Source: Acidaminococcus timonensis
GTDB taxonomy: Bacteria; Bacillota; Negativicutes; Acidaminococcales; Acidaminococcaceae
Direction: 5' to 3'
NCBI RefSeq assembly: GCF_900106585.1
Contig: NZ_FNWH01000006.1
Span: 744,001-808,000 of the forward strand
Length of the DNA stretch: 64,000 nucleotides
Below the pieces are notes generated by a model. The model was not told the DNA's origin. It searched no databases and saw only the letters and a list, made by a program, of their open reading frames with translations. Positions 1 to 7,298 of the stretch are shown here, piece by piece (the first letter of the stretch is position 1; each line of letters starts with the position of its first letter). Made by a program: the position numbers and the translations under genes.

Positions 1-1
1 C

Positions 2-622
2 GCCGACAAAAAGGTGGACTACTTCAAACTGCCGCCGGAAGAAAACCCGGCCCTGGGCTTCCGGGCCATTCGGATCTGTCTGAAACGGCCGGAGATCTTC
101 TATACCCAGCTGCGGGCCATCCTGCGGGCTTCGGCCTACGGCCAGGTGTCGGTCATGTTCCCCATGATCATCAGCGTGGAGGAAGTGCGAGCCGCCAAAG
201 AGCTTCTGGAAGCCGCCAAGGTGAAACTGCGGGCAGAAGGCATCCCCTTTGACGAAACGCTGGAAGTGGGCGTTATGATTGAAACCCCGGCGGCGGCCCT
301 GATCAGCGATGATCTGGCCCAGGAAGTGGATTTCTTCAGCATCGGTACCAACGACCTGGTACAGTACACCCTGGCCGTGGATCGGCAGAACGCCGAACTG
401 GAAGACCTGGCCAGTGCCGGCCATAAGGCCGTGCTGCGCCTGATCCAGAATACCGTCAAAAACGGTCACGCCGGTGGCTGCTGGGTGGGTATCTGCGGAG
501 AAGCGGCCGCGGATCCCAAGCTGATCCCCTATTTCATCGCCATGGGTGTGGACGAGCTGAGCATGAGCCCCGGCAAGATCCTGGGAGCCCGGAAACTGAT
601 CAGTACCACCCATGCCCTGTGA
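2..622 (+). CDS. ptsI: PTS enzyme I (phosphoenolpyruvate-protein phosphotransferase), C-terminal part
   Basis: The gene is cut by the window edge, so only about 206 C-terminal residues are visible; the frame is open to base 2. This is the PEP-binding TIM-barrel half of enzyme I, which transfers phosphate from PEP to a histidine in its own N-terminal half and then to HPr in the cytoplasm. Visible signatures are the barrel motif GTNDLVQYTLAVDR and the catalytic-cysteine motif GICGEAAAD near the C-terminus, both as in the family. The stop lies 16 bases before the next start, with the next gene's ribosome site in between, so the two are probably co-transcribed. Identification is firm. HPr and the N-terminal half must lie upstream of the window. 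Confidence 0.95.
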   Translation, partial: ADKKVDYFKLPPEENPALGFRAIRICLKRPEIFYTQLRAILRASAYGQVSVMFPMIISVEEVRAAKELLEAAKVKLRAEGIPFDETLEVGVMIETPAAALISDDLAQEVDFFSIGTNDLVQYTLAVDRQNAELEDLASAGHKAVLRLIQNTVKNGHAGGCWVGICGEAAADPKLIPYFIAMGVDELSMSPGKILGARKLISTTHAL

Positions 623-638
623 GAAAGGGAAGGGACAT

Positions 639-1361
639 ATGATCGATCTGGATTTGAAACAGGCCGCGGACAAAGCCATTGCCCTGCAGCCTCAGAAGCG
701 GGTGCTGCCCCTTCTGTATCAGGACCAGGCGCTGTTCATCAAGCGGAAAATCTCCAACCACCGGAACGCCTTTGCCAAAAACAGTGTGGAGGCGGCGTTC
801 TGGTGCGAGGTGTATAAAATCAGTACGGTGAACCAGTATTTTCCCCTGGCACCGGAAATCGTGCTGCTGCAGGATGAGTATTTCGTCATGAAGGCGGTGG
901 GCAAGACCCTGCAGGGCGTGGCCAAGGAAGCACCCTGGGCGGACTGCCGGGTCAAGGCCTTTGCCCGGACGGGAGAAGCCCTGGCCCGGCTCCATCAGAT
1001 GGGGCTGCACCACGGGCGCCCGGCTCTGCGGGACATTGCCTACGACAAGGAGGAAGACAGGATCACCTTCCTGGACTGGGAAAACGAGAAACGGTTCGTT
1101 ACGGCTGATCCCCGGGCCATTGACCTGATCCTGTTCGTCCACAGCTGCTTCCGGGAGCGGTGGAAGGACCGGACGCTTTTGGACGCGGCCATGGGAGCCT
1201 ACTGCAACAGTCCCATTGGACGGGAGATGGTGCGCCAGGCCCAGAAACTGATCCGGGAGCACGGGACGGCCTTTGCCTTTTGCGAAAAGCTGCGGCGGTT
1301 CGGCTGGCGGGATGTGAACAGCCTGGACGATGCACGACGGTATATTATGGAAAGGGAATGA
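639..1361 (+). CDS. Protein-kinase-like (Bud32/LPS-kinase-like) protein
   Basis: A 240-residue cytoplasmic protein. The start at 639 is chosen because AAGGGAAGGG lies directly upstream; an in-frame ATG at 612 lacks such a site and overlaps ptsI. The middle of the protein carries LHQMGLHHGRPALRD followed about 12 residues later by ITFLDWENE. This resembles the catalytic loop and metal-binding Asp of the small kinase-fold families (Bud32, KdkA, InaA-like), with HGRP in place of the usual HGD and Asp displaced to RD. The target is unknown. It sits between ptsI and trmK, with its stop 4 bases before trmK. A kinase fold is likely; enzymatic activity and substrate are unproven. Confidence 0.6.
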   Translation: MIDLDLKQAADKAIALQPQKRVLPLLYQDQALFIKRKISNHRNAFAKNSVEAAFWCEVYKISTVNQYFPLAPEIVLLQDEYFVMKAVGKTLQGVAKEAPWADCRVKAFARTGEALARLHQMGLHHGRPALRDIAYDKEEDRITFLDWENEKRFVTADPRAIDLILFVHSCFRERWKDRTLLDAAMGAYCNSPIGREMVRQAQKLIREHGTAFAFCEKLRRFGWRDVNSLDDARRYIMERE

Positions 1362-1365
1362 AACC

Positions 1366-2064
1366 ATGAATTTCGGACCTCGATTGGAAGCGGTTGCGGC
1401 TCTGGTGCCACCCTGCCACAGGCTGGTGGATGTGGGGACCGACCACGCTTACCTGCCGGTGCTACTGCTGCAGCAGGGCAGGATCCAAAGCGCCATTGCC
1501 GGGGATGTGGTGCCGGGGCCCTGTGATGCTGCCCGGCATACGGTCCGGTCTTTCCACCTGGAAGACCGGATTTCTGTACGTCAGGGAAGCGGCCTGACCG
1601 TGGTCCGGCCCGGCGAGGTGGAAGCGGCCGTCATGGCCGGCATGGGGGCTGAGACCATGCTGCAGATCCTGAGAGAATCTCCGGAAATCTGGCAGCATCC
1701 CGGCTTCCGTCACCTGATCCTGCAGCCCATGAGCGACAGCGAACGACTGCGCCACTGGGCGGAGGACGCCGGCTGGGCCATCTGCAGGGAAGACCTGGTG
1801 GAAGAGGGGGGGCGGCTGTACGAGCTGCTGCACCTGACCCCTTCCCCGGGCTGGAAATACCCCGGAGGCTGCTGGGAAGTGGGGGATGATCTGGTGCGCC
1901 GGAACCATCCCCTGCTGCCCGCCCTGCTGGCGGAACGGTGTGCCAAATACCGCCATCTGCTGGAACAGATGGACAAAAGTCCCCGGGCCAGGGCCAGCGA
2001 ACGATATGCAACCTACCGTACCATTCTGGAACAACTGGAGGCATTGGAGAATGGAAGAAAATAA
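1366..2064 (+). CDS. trmK: tRNA (adenine22-N1)-methyltransferase TrmK
   Basis: A 232-residue SAM-dependent methyltransferase of the TrmK (YqfN) family, which methylates N1 of A22 in the D-loop of some bacterial tRNAs. The SAM motif LVDVGTDHAYLPVLLL is near residue 25, and AAVMAGMGAETM and LILQPMSDSERLR follow in family order. The start at 1366 is preferred to upstream in-frame codons because AAAGGGAATG lies before it and the family begins with a similar short lead-in to the SAM motif. The 3' end overlaps the nif3-like gene by 14 bases, the classic trmK-nif3 pairing of Firmicutes, which supports translational coupling. Confidence 0.92.
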   Translation: MNFGPRLEAVAALVPPCHRLVDVGTDHAYLPVLLLQQGRIQSAIAGDVVPGPCDAARHTVRSFHLEDRISVRQGSGLTVVRPGEVEAAVMAGMGAETMLQILRESPEIWQHPGFRHLILQPMSDSERLRHWAEDAGWAICREDLVEEGGRLYELLHLTPSPGWKYPGGCWEVGDDLVRRNHPLLPALLAERCAKYRHLLEQMDKSPRARASERYATYRTILEQLEALENGRK

Positions 2065-2872
2065 GGAAAAAGAACTGAAAGAAACCACCGTTACAGACAT
2101 CTGCGTTTTCATGAACGAGATTGCTCCGGTGGAATATGCGGAAAGCTGGGACAACCCGGGCCTTCTGCTGGGCCATCTGGGCCAGCACGTGCACAAGATC
2201 ATGGTGGCCCTGGACCTTTCTGTGGAAGTGGCAGAACAGGCCATCCAGCAGGAATGTGACATCATCATCACCCACCATCCCTACTATTTCAATCTGCCCA
2301 AGACCCTGGCGGTCACCGACACCAAGATGGAAGTGCTGTACGAACTGATCAAGCACGACATCGCCCTGTATGCGGCCCACACCAACCTGGATGCGGCCAA
2401 AGGCGGCGTCAACGACGTCCTGGCTGCCCGGCTGGGCCTGGAAGACGTGACGGAGATTCCCCGGAAGGACTGCCCGGAACAGGGCCTGGCCCGGATCGGG
2501 GTGCTGGATGCGCCCATGGACCTGAAAGATTTTGCGGAAAAAGTGAAGGAAGATCTGGGGGCTGACCATCTGACCTATGCCGGCGGCGAAGAACCGGTGT
2601 ACAAAGTGGCCGTGGTCGGTGGCAGCGGTGCGGACTTCATGGAAGATGCCCTGGCTGCCGGGGCCGATACCCTGGTGACCGGCGATCTGAAGTACCATGT
2701 GGCCCAGAAGGCCCTGGACCTGGGGCTGAACGTGGTGGACGGCACCCATCAGCTGACGGAATCCCCGGTGGTGAACAAGCTGGCAGCGGTGCTGGACGCC
2801 TGGTGCGAAGAATCCGGCCGTCATTTCGAAGTGGTACGCGCCGAAGAGGCCCGGATCCTGCAAACGGTGTAA
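2051..2872 (+). CDS. Nif3-like dinuclear metal centre protein
   Basis: A 273-residue Nif3/YqfO-family protein. These proteins bind two metal ions and are often labelled GTP cyclohydrolase I type 2 without proof in this lineage. Metal ligands can be seen in HHPYYF, in the AAHTNLDAA segment, and in the late GDLKYH and DGTHQLTE motifs. The length is that of the short form, without the YqfO-specific inserted PII-like domain. The start at 2051 is inside the trmK 3' end and gives a reading consistent with the family (a short acidic leader, then VTDICVFMNEIAP). It is part of the plus-strand operon that continues into the exoribonuclease gene 15 bases downstream. Confidence 0.9.
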   Translation: MEENKEKELKETTVTDICVFMNEIAPVEYAESWDNPGLLLGHLGQHVHKIMVALDLSVEVAEQAIQQECDIIITHHPYYFNLPKTLAVTDTKMEVLYELIKHDIALYAAHTNLDAAKGGVNDVLAARLGLEDVTEIPRKDCPEQGLARIGVLDAPMDLKDFAEKVKEDLGADHLTYAGGEEPVYKVAVVGGSGADFMEDALAAGADTLVTGDLKYHVAQKALDLGLNVVDGTHQLTESPVVNKLAAVLDAWCEESGRHFEVVRAEEARILQTV

Positions 2873-2887
2873 GGGAGCGATTGGACA

Positions 2888-3811
2888 ATGATCAAGGATC
2901 TGCAGTTGGGGAATGCCATGGAACAGCCCTGTCTGGTGCGGCTCCAAAAGGTGGGCACGTCCTCCAATGGCAAGCCGTATGCCAAAGGCCTGCTGGAAGA
3001 CAACAGCGGGTGCATTCCCTTCATCTGTTTCGAAGCCGGTCCCATCGGCCGGCTGCGGGCCATGGAACAGCCTTCTCCCTACCTGATCGGGGGCAAGGTG
3101 GACCTGAACAAGTATTCCAGCACCATGGCCTACCAGGTGATCGTACACCAGGTGCAGACCGTACCGGAAGGGACGGACCTCTCCTGTCTGCTGCCCAGTG
3201 GCCACATCGACCTGGAAAAATACCAGGAGGAATTCCACACTTTTGTGGGGCGCATCCACGATGAAGCCCTGCGGAAACTGGTGGAAGCCATGTTTGCCGG
3301 GGAAACCTGGAAGCGGTTCATCCGGAACCCGGCGGGTATGCGGCTGCACCACGCCTATGTGGGCGGTCTGCTGCACCACACGGTGTGCGTGACCCGTCTG
3401 GCGGTGGCCATGTGCGGCGCCATCGGGAACGTGGACCAGGATCTGGTGATCGCCGGGGCCCTGCTCCACGATATCGGCAAACTGCGGGAGATTTCCGCTG
3501 ACCTGGGCTTTCCCTATACCACGGAAGGCCGCCTGATGGGGCACATCTCTATCGGAGCCATGGCCGTGGACCGGATGGCCCGGCGCATCCCGGAACTGCC
3601 GGCAGCCAAACGGGAACAGCTGCTCCACATCATCCTGAGCCATCATGGGGACCAGGAGAAGGGTTCTCCGGTGGTGTGCGCCACCCGGGAAGCTTTCATC
3701 GTCCATTATGCCGACGAAGTGGATTCCATCATGAATCAGTTTCACGAAAAAGAACGGCCTGAAAGCTGGGAATACGATAAAATGTTACAGCGGTATCTGT
3801 GGAAGGTTTGA
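2888..3811 (+). CDS. YhaM-like 3'-5' exoribonuclease (OB fold plus HD domain)
   Basis: A 307-residue protein. An N-terminal OB-fold-like region covers about residues 10-90. A C-terminal HD phosphohydrolase domain shows HHAYVGGLLHH near residue 153 and LLHDIGK near residue 192. This arrangement is that of YhaM, a 3'-5' exonuclease of RNA and single-stranded DNA in Firmicutes. The start at 2888 follows GGGAGCGATTGGACA, a moderate ribosome site. It is the last gene of the ptsI-kinase-trmK-nif3 run. Its stop codon (3809-3811) falls inside the -35 hexamer of the RNase P RNA promoter, so the transcription units abut very tightly. Confidence 0.88.
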   Translation: MIKDLQLGNAMEQPCLVRLQKVGTSSNGKPYAKGLLEDNSGCIPFICFEAGPIGRLRAMEQPSPYLIGGKVDLNKYSSTMAYQVIVHQVQTVPEGTDLSCLLPSGHIDLEKYQEEFHTFVGRIHDEALRKLVEAMFAGETWKRFIRNPAGMRLHHAYVGGLLHHTVCVTRLAVAMCGAIGNVDQDLVIAGALLHDIGKLREISADLGFPYTTEGRLMGHISIGAMAVDRMARRIPELPAAKREQLLHIILSHHGDQEKGSPVVCATREAFIVHYADEVDSIMNQFHEKERPESWEYDKMLQRYLWKV

Positions 3812-3837
3812 CGAACCAGGCCCTCCTATGGTATCAT
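3808..3837 (+). promoter_or_regulatory. Predicted sigma-70 promoter of the RNase P RNA
   Basis: TTGACG (3808-3813) and TATCAT (3832-3837) are 18 bases apart, and TGG precedes the -10 box as an extended -10. It reads into the RNase P RNA 9 bases later. The -35 box includes the stop codon of the preceding exoribonuclease gene. Confidence 0.65.
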
Positions 3838-3845
3838 TCAATATC

Positions 3846-4184
3846 GTGAGTGCGGAAAGATAATCGCGGCAGCCTCTGGCTGATGAGGAAAGTCCGAGCT
3901 CCGCAGGGCAGGATGCTGGATAACGTCCAGTGGGGGCGACCCTAAGGAAAGTGCCACAGAAAACAAACCGCCGGCTTTGCCGGTAAGGATGAAACGGTGC
4001 GGTAAGAGCGCACCAGCGGCCAAGTGATTGGTCGGCTTGGTAAACCCCATCCGGAGCAAGACCAAATAGGGAAGGGATGAAGCGGCCCGCTGATCCTTCC
4101 GGGTAGCGTCGCTTGAGCCTGTCGGCAACGGCAGGACTAGATAAATGATTATCACTAACAGAACTCGGCTTACCGGGCACTCAC
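3846..4184 (+). ncRNA. rnpB: RNase P RNA, type A
   Basis: This is the catalytic RNA that matures tRNA 5' ends. The two ends pair perfectly as helix P1: GTGAGTGC (3846-3853) with GCACTCAC (4177-4184). Internal conserved elements are present: GAGGAAAGTCCGAGCTCC near the 5' side, GGGCAGGATGCTGGATAACG, the ACAGAAA motif of the CR-II region at 3956-3962, and near the 3' end AGATAAATGATTATC followed by ACAGAACTCGGCTTACCG. The bulged-loop arrangement is that of the ancestral type A, not the Bacillus type B. Length is about 339 nt, slightly below E. coli. A promoter lies just upstream and thioredoxin follows. Confidence 0.95.
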
Positions 4185-4232
4185 AACTTTGTTCATAACA
4201 CCTTGCGTTTTTGCGTAGAGGAGGAGATACAG

Positions 4233-4550
4233 ATGGATATGATTCAGATCGGTGATGCAGCCGGCTTTGAAAAGCTGGTACAAAACAGCGAAAAACCGGT
4301 GCTGGTGGATTTCTGGGCAACCTGGTGCGGTCCCTGCCGCATGGTGGCTCCGGTCATCGAAGATCTGGCCGGGGAACATACAGAAGTGCAGTTCGCCAAA
4401 CTGGATGTGGACCAGGTTCCGGACATCGCCCTGCGGTTCAATGTGGCAGCCATCCCTACGGTGGTGCTGTTCAAGGCCGGCAAGGAAGTGCAGCGGTTCG
4501 TGGGTGTGCAGCCCAGAAGCGTGTACGAACAGGCACTCAAGGCATTGTAA
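4233..4550 (+). CDS. trxA: Thioredoxin
   Basis: A 105-residue cytoplasmic thioredoxin with the active site WATWCGPCRMV at about residues 27-37, the conserved VDFWA strand before it and the cis-proline loop AAIPTVVLF after it. It reduces disulfides using electrons from thioredoxin reductase. The start at 4233 follows GAGGAGGAGA at a good spacing; an in-frame ATG 30 bases upstream would add residues absent from the family. The gene sits 48 bases after the RNase P RNA and 21 bases before a glycosyltransferase gene, with which it may be co-transcribed. Length and motifs are wholly typical. Confidence 0.95.
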   Translation: MDMIQIGDAAGFEKLVQNSEKPVLVDFWATWCGPCRMVAPVIEDLAGEHTEVQFAKLDVDQVPDIALRFNVAAIPTVVLFKAGKEVQRFVGVQPRSVYEQALKAL

Positions 4551-4571
4551 TTTCTGAGAGGAAGACGTTGC

Positions 4572-5513
4572 ATGAAGAAGGTTTCTTTTGTAGTGCCCGT
4601 CTTCAATGAAGAGGAGAATATCCACGAGTTCTACAGGCGCCTTACGAAAGTAATGGCGCCTTTGCCGTATGATTACGAAATCCTGTTCATTGATGATGGT
4701 TCCAAAGACCATACGTCCCAGCTGGTGAGGGAACTGGCGCAGCAGGATCCCCATGTCCAGGGATACGTGTTTGCCCGGAACTTCGGGCATCAGCTGGCCC
4801 TGACCTGCGGGCTGGATCAGAGCAACGGGGATGCGGTGATCTCCATGGATGGGGATCTGCAGCACCCGCCGGAGATGATTCCCCAGCTGCTGGAAAAGTG
4901 GGAACAGGGGTACGAAATCGTCCAGACGGTACGCAAGGCCACCGAGGACGCCACCTGGTTCAAGAACATAACCTCCCGCTTATATTACAAGCTCATCAAC
5001 TCCATGAGCGAAGTGCGCATCACCCCTGGGGGCAGCGATTTCCGGCTGATGGACCGAAAGGCCGTGGATGCCCTGAACCGATTCCGGGAACGTGCCCGGT
5101 TCATCCGGGGCATGGTGAACAACCTGGGGTTCCGGACCACTACCCTGGAATTCGTGGCGCCGCCCCGGTTTGCCGGCCATTCCAAGTTCAGCCTGAAGAA
5201 GATGCTGCGGTTCGCCCTGGATGGTATCACGGCCTTTTCCCGGGTGCCCCTGCGGCTGGCCCTGTATGTGGGATGCGTGGCAGGGCTGTGCAGCCTTCTG
5301 CTCCTGCTTCATGTCATTTATGTGAAATATGTGGAGCAGGATGCCGTACCGGGCTGGACCACCCTGGCCTGCGCGGAATTCTTTCTGGGCGGTGTGGAGC
5401 TGATCGGCATTGGGATTGTGGGTGAATACGTGGGTCGGATCTTTGACGAAGTGAAGCAGAGACCTTTGTATATCATTCGTGAACATATCGTGAAAACTGC
5501 TGACAAGCAATAG
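4572..5513 (+). CDS. GT2 glycosyltransferase, GtrB/DPM1-like membrane enzyme
   Basis: A 313-residue family 2 glycosyltransferase. The nucleotide-sugar site shows FVVPVFNEEENI at the N-terminus, FIDDGSKD near residue 38 and the metal-binding SMDGDLQHPP near residue 94. Two hydrophobic segments follow at about residues 230-255 and 267-292. This is the architecture of bactoprenol-phosphate glucosyl or mannosyl transferases (GtrB, YkcC), which charge undecaprenyl phosphate at the inner membrane for surface glycan modification. The start is supported by GAGAGGAAGACGTTGC upstream. No flippase or surface transferase partner is adjacent, so the sugar and its destination cannot be named. Confidence 0.85.
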   Translation: MKKVSFVVPVFNEEENIHEFYRRLTKVMAPLPYDYEILFIDDGSKDHTSQLVRELAQQDPHVQGYVFARNFGHQLALTCGLDQSNGDAVISMDGDLQHPPEMIPQLLEKWEQGYEIVQTVRKATEDATWFKNITSRLYYKLINSMSEVRITPGGSDFRLMDRKAVDALNRFRERARFIRGMVNNLGFRTTTLEFVAPPRFAGHSKFSLKKMLRFALDGITAFSRVPLRLALYVGCVAGLCSLLLLLHVIYVKYVEQDAVPGWTTLACAEFFLGGVELIGIGIVGEYVGRIFDEVKQRPLYIIREHIVKTADKQ

Positions 5514-5539
5514 ACATCGAATAAGGGAATTGTTATAAT
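5511..5539 (+). promoter_or_regulatory. Predicted promoter of the c-di-AMP riboswitch transcript
   Basis: TAGACA (5511-5516) and TATAAT (5534-5539) are 17 bases apart, and TG at 5531 makes an extended -10. The -35 overlaps the stop of the glycosyltransferase gene. Transcription would start just before the riboswitch. Confidence 0.6.
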
Positions 5540-5544
5540 AAAAA

Positions 5545-5676
5545 CCGGCAAAACTAAATTTAAAAAGCCGAATCACAGCAATGTGAACGGGGGAACCAAA
5601 GTGGGGTTAATTTCTTCGGAATAGGGCATCTCGACCCGCACCCGGCAGCTAACTTCGTAGGCGTAATCGAGAGGAT
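5545..5676 (+). promoter_or_regulatory. Cyclic di-AMP riboswitch (ydaO/yuaA class)
   Basis: The leader of the NlpC/P60 gene carries the conserved blocks of the ydaO class in order: GGGGGAACCAAA (5589-5600), GGGGTTAAT soon after, then TAGGGCATCTCGACCC, CCGGCAGCTAACTTCG and GTAGGCGTAATCGAGAGGA, ending just before the coding region. The class binds c-di-AMP and usually switches off cell-wall hydrolases and osmolyte or potassium transporters; the neighbour here fits. The last helix strand (around 5666-5675) contains the purine run GAGAGGA that could serve as a ribosome site, so control of translation as well as transcription is possible. Exact ends are approximate. Confidence 0.88.
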
Positions 5677-6408
5677 GTGTTCATTATATTTAGGAGGATG
5701 ATGCTGGGCGTAGTACTGGCGGCGGCCACCACGGCGGCTACAGTAGTACCGATGCAGAACGTATTTGCCAGTTTCAAGCAAGGCCAGTCAGGGCCGGAAG
5801 TGGCAGCCATCCAGGAACAGCTGTTGATGGAAGGCTACGATATCGGGATCCCTGATGGGGTATATGGGGCCCGGACCGTGTCTGCGGTAAAGAAATATCA
5901 GGCCAGCATGGGCCTGAAAGCAGACGGGATCATCGGGGACTTTACCTATAAGAAATTAATGGGCAAAAATATGCCCACCCGTCGGCAGCTGCACGACAAC
6001 CGGGGAAGCTATGGCGGTTACGGCTATGGCAACTATGGCAGCGGTATGGCAAACCAGCTGATCAGCGTCGCCTATGATTATGTAGGCGTGCCTTATGTAT
6101 TCGGCGGAACCACTCCCTGGGGGTTCGATTGTTCCGGGTATACCCAGTACGTGTTTGCCCAGATGGGAATCGACATCCCGCGGACGGCAGATGCTCAATA
6201 TTATGCCTACCCGAAAGTTTCGTCTGACGACCTGCAGCCGGGGGATCTGGTGTTCTTTGAAACCTACGAACCAGGTCCGTCCCATTGCGGCATCTACATC
6301 GGCAACGGCCAGATGCTGCAGGCAGGGAGCAGCACCGGCGTCACCGTATCCAACGTGTTCGGCGGATACTGGGGTGCAAGATATATCGGAGCGGCAAGAG
6401 TCCTGTAA
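5677..6408 (+). CDS. Secreted peptidoglycan hydrolase, PG-binding plus NlpC/P60
   Basis: A 243-residue exported endopeptidase that cuts peptide stems of peptidoglycan. A signal peptide comes first (FRRMMLGVVLAAATTAATVV, cleavage probably after VFA), then a peptidoglycan_binding_1 domain (about residues 33-92, FKQGQSGPEVAAIQEQL), a glycine/tyrosine-rich linker, and an NlpC/P60 domain (about 128-243) with catalytic Cys in FDCSGYTQY and His in PSHCGIYIG. The start is uncertain. GTG 5677 gives the basic n-region a signal peptide needs. ATG 5698 and ATG 5701 lie 0 and 3 bases after AGGAGG and would lack positive charges. A c-di-AMP riboswitch precedes it, linking wall hydrolysis to that signal. 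Confidence 0.9.
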   Translation: MFIIFRRMMLGVVLAAATTAATVVPMQNVFASFKQGQSGPEVAAIQEQLLMEGYDIGIPDGVYGARTVSAVKKYQASMGLKADGIIGDFTYKKLMGKNMPTRRQLHDNRGSYGGYGYGNYGSGMANQLISVAYDYVGVPYVFGGTTPWGFDCSGYTQYVFAQMGIDIPRTADAQYYAYPKVSSDDLQPGDLVFFETYEPGPSHCGIYIGNGQMLQAGSSTGVTVSNVFGGYWGARYIGAARVL

Positions 6409-6420
6409 GGACAAAGGAAA

Positions 6421-6456
6421 TACGCCAGCAGAACATATTCTGCCGGCGTATTTTTT
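6421..6456 (+). terminator. Rho-independent terminator after the NlpC/P60 gene
   Basis: TACGCCAGCAGAA and TTCTGCCGGCGTA form a near-perfect stem with a short loop, followed by TTTTTT. Confidence 0.9.
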
Positions 6457-6469
6457 GTGCCAGCGTGTA

Positions 6470-6526
6470 GAACCCACCACCATTGCGCCAGGGCGCAACG
6501 GTCCCCCGCCCTTGAAAAGGGCGGAT
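6470..6526 (-). repeat. REP-like dispersed repeat, copy 1 (inverted)
   Basis: Read on the minus strand it runs from ATCCGCCCTT through AAGGGCGGGGGACC, a variable self-complementary core (GTTGCGCC/GGCGCAAT), to GGTGGTGGGTTC. It matches copies at 6635-6685 and 25046-25096 in both outer blocks, with a different core. Confidence 0.85.
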
Positions 6527-6634
6527 ACCCCTATTGTCGCCGGGTGGCGTTGCCCGGGGATCGGATCTTTTTGAACCAGATGCCGGCAGCAAGCCCAAAC
6601 TCCCATCAGAAACCTGGCACCCCGATCCACGAGT

Positions 6635-6685
6635 ATCCGCCCTTCATAAGGGCGGGGGACCATGCGAATGCATGGTGGTGGGTTC
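6635..6685 (+). repeat. REP-like dispersed repeat, copy 2
   Basis: ATCCGCCCTTCATAAGGGCG, then GGGGACC, a self-complementary core (ATGCGAATGCAT) and GGTGGTGGGTTC. It has the same outer blocks as copies at 6470-6526 and 25046-25096. Confidence 0.85.
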
Positions 6686-6704
6686 AACGACGGACACTCC
6701 CTCC

Positions 6705-6734
6705 TTGTCACCCTGCTGCCCTCCATGGTATACT
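6705..6734 (+). promoter_or_regulatory. Predicted promoter of the TlpA-like/CcdA pair
   Basis: TTGTCA (6705-6710) and TATACT (6729-6734) are 18 bases apart, with TGG before the -10. It lies 34 bases upstream of the lipoprotein start. Confidence 0.6.
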
Positions 6735-6767
6735 GTAACTAAAATAATTTCACTTACGGAGGTCATT

Positions 6768-7298
6768 ATGAAACACAAACTCTTCATCCCTGTTCTCCTG
6801 ACTGCTTTCACCCTTCTGCTGGCCGGGTGCGGAGAAAAATCCTCCGGGGCCCAGGGCAGCGGAGCCGCTGCACCCATGGCGTCTTCCTCGCAGCAGGCTG
6901 TGGCCCCGGGGTTTGCGCTGGACGATCTTTCCGGTACCGAGCATAGGGTAAAGCCCGGTGACGGCAGGATCTATGTGATCAATTTCTGGGCCACCTGGTG
7001 CCCGCCCTGCCGGGCCGAATTCCCGGAAATGGACCAATTTGCCAAAGCCCATAAGGACAGGGTGGCTTTCTATGCCCTGAACGTACAGGAAAGCGGTGAC
7101 AAGGTCCAGGGCTTCCTGCAGGACAATGGCTACACCCTGCCGGTGCTTCTGGACAAGGATGGCCGGGCGGCCCGTCTGTACAGCGTACGGGCCATCCCCA
7201 CCACCGTGATCCTGGACGAAAAAGGCCATGTGCTGCTGCGGCAGGAGGGGATGGCTACTGCCAGGCAGCTGGAAGAGGCCCTGAAAGGGAGGCTGTAA
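6768..7298 (+). CDS. TlpA/ResA-like thioredoxin lipoprotein
   Basis: A 176-residue envelope thiol-disulfide protein. It has a lipoprotein signal peptide ending in the lipobox LLLAGC (Cys near residue 20), a serine/alanine-rich tether, then a thioredoxin-fold domain with WATWCPPCRAEFPEMD near residues 74-90 and the cis-proline segment RAIPTTVILDE. The CPPC active site and the fold order are those of TlpA/ResA reductases, which keep cytochrome or other envelope cysteines reduced. The start at 6768 follows ACGGAGGTCATT. The stop overlaps the start of ccdA by one base, so the membrane electron supplier is translationally coupled to it. Its client proteins are not visible. Confidence 0.9.
   Translation: MKHKLFIPVLLTAFTLLLAGCGEKSSGAQGSGAAAPMASSSQQAVAPGFALDDLSGTEHRVKPGDGRIYVINFWATWCPPCRAEFPEMDQFAKAHKDRVAFYALNVQESGDKVQGFLQDNGYTLPVLLDKDGRAARLYSVRAIPTTVILDEKGHVLLRQEGMATARQLEEALKGRL

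Larger units (their letters stand above)
6457..6767. other. Gene-free stretch with two inverted copies of a dispersed palindromic repeat
   Basis: No gene is supported here. The stretch holds two head-to-head copies of a roughly 50-base repeat (6470-6526 and 6635-6685) with about 108 unassigned bases between them, and then a promoter for the lipoprotein gene. Open frames running through it have no ribosome site and match no family known to me. Confidence 0.7.

Noticed and set aside
1631-3745. A 704-codon open frame on the minus strand
   Set aside because: It lies antisense to trmK, nif3 and yhaM, has no ribosome site and is rich in His/Gln/Gly as expected for the complement of GC-rich coding DNA.
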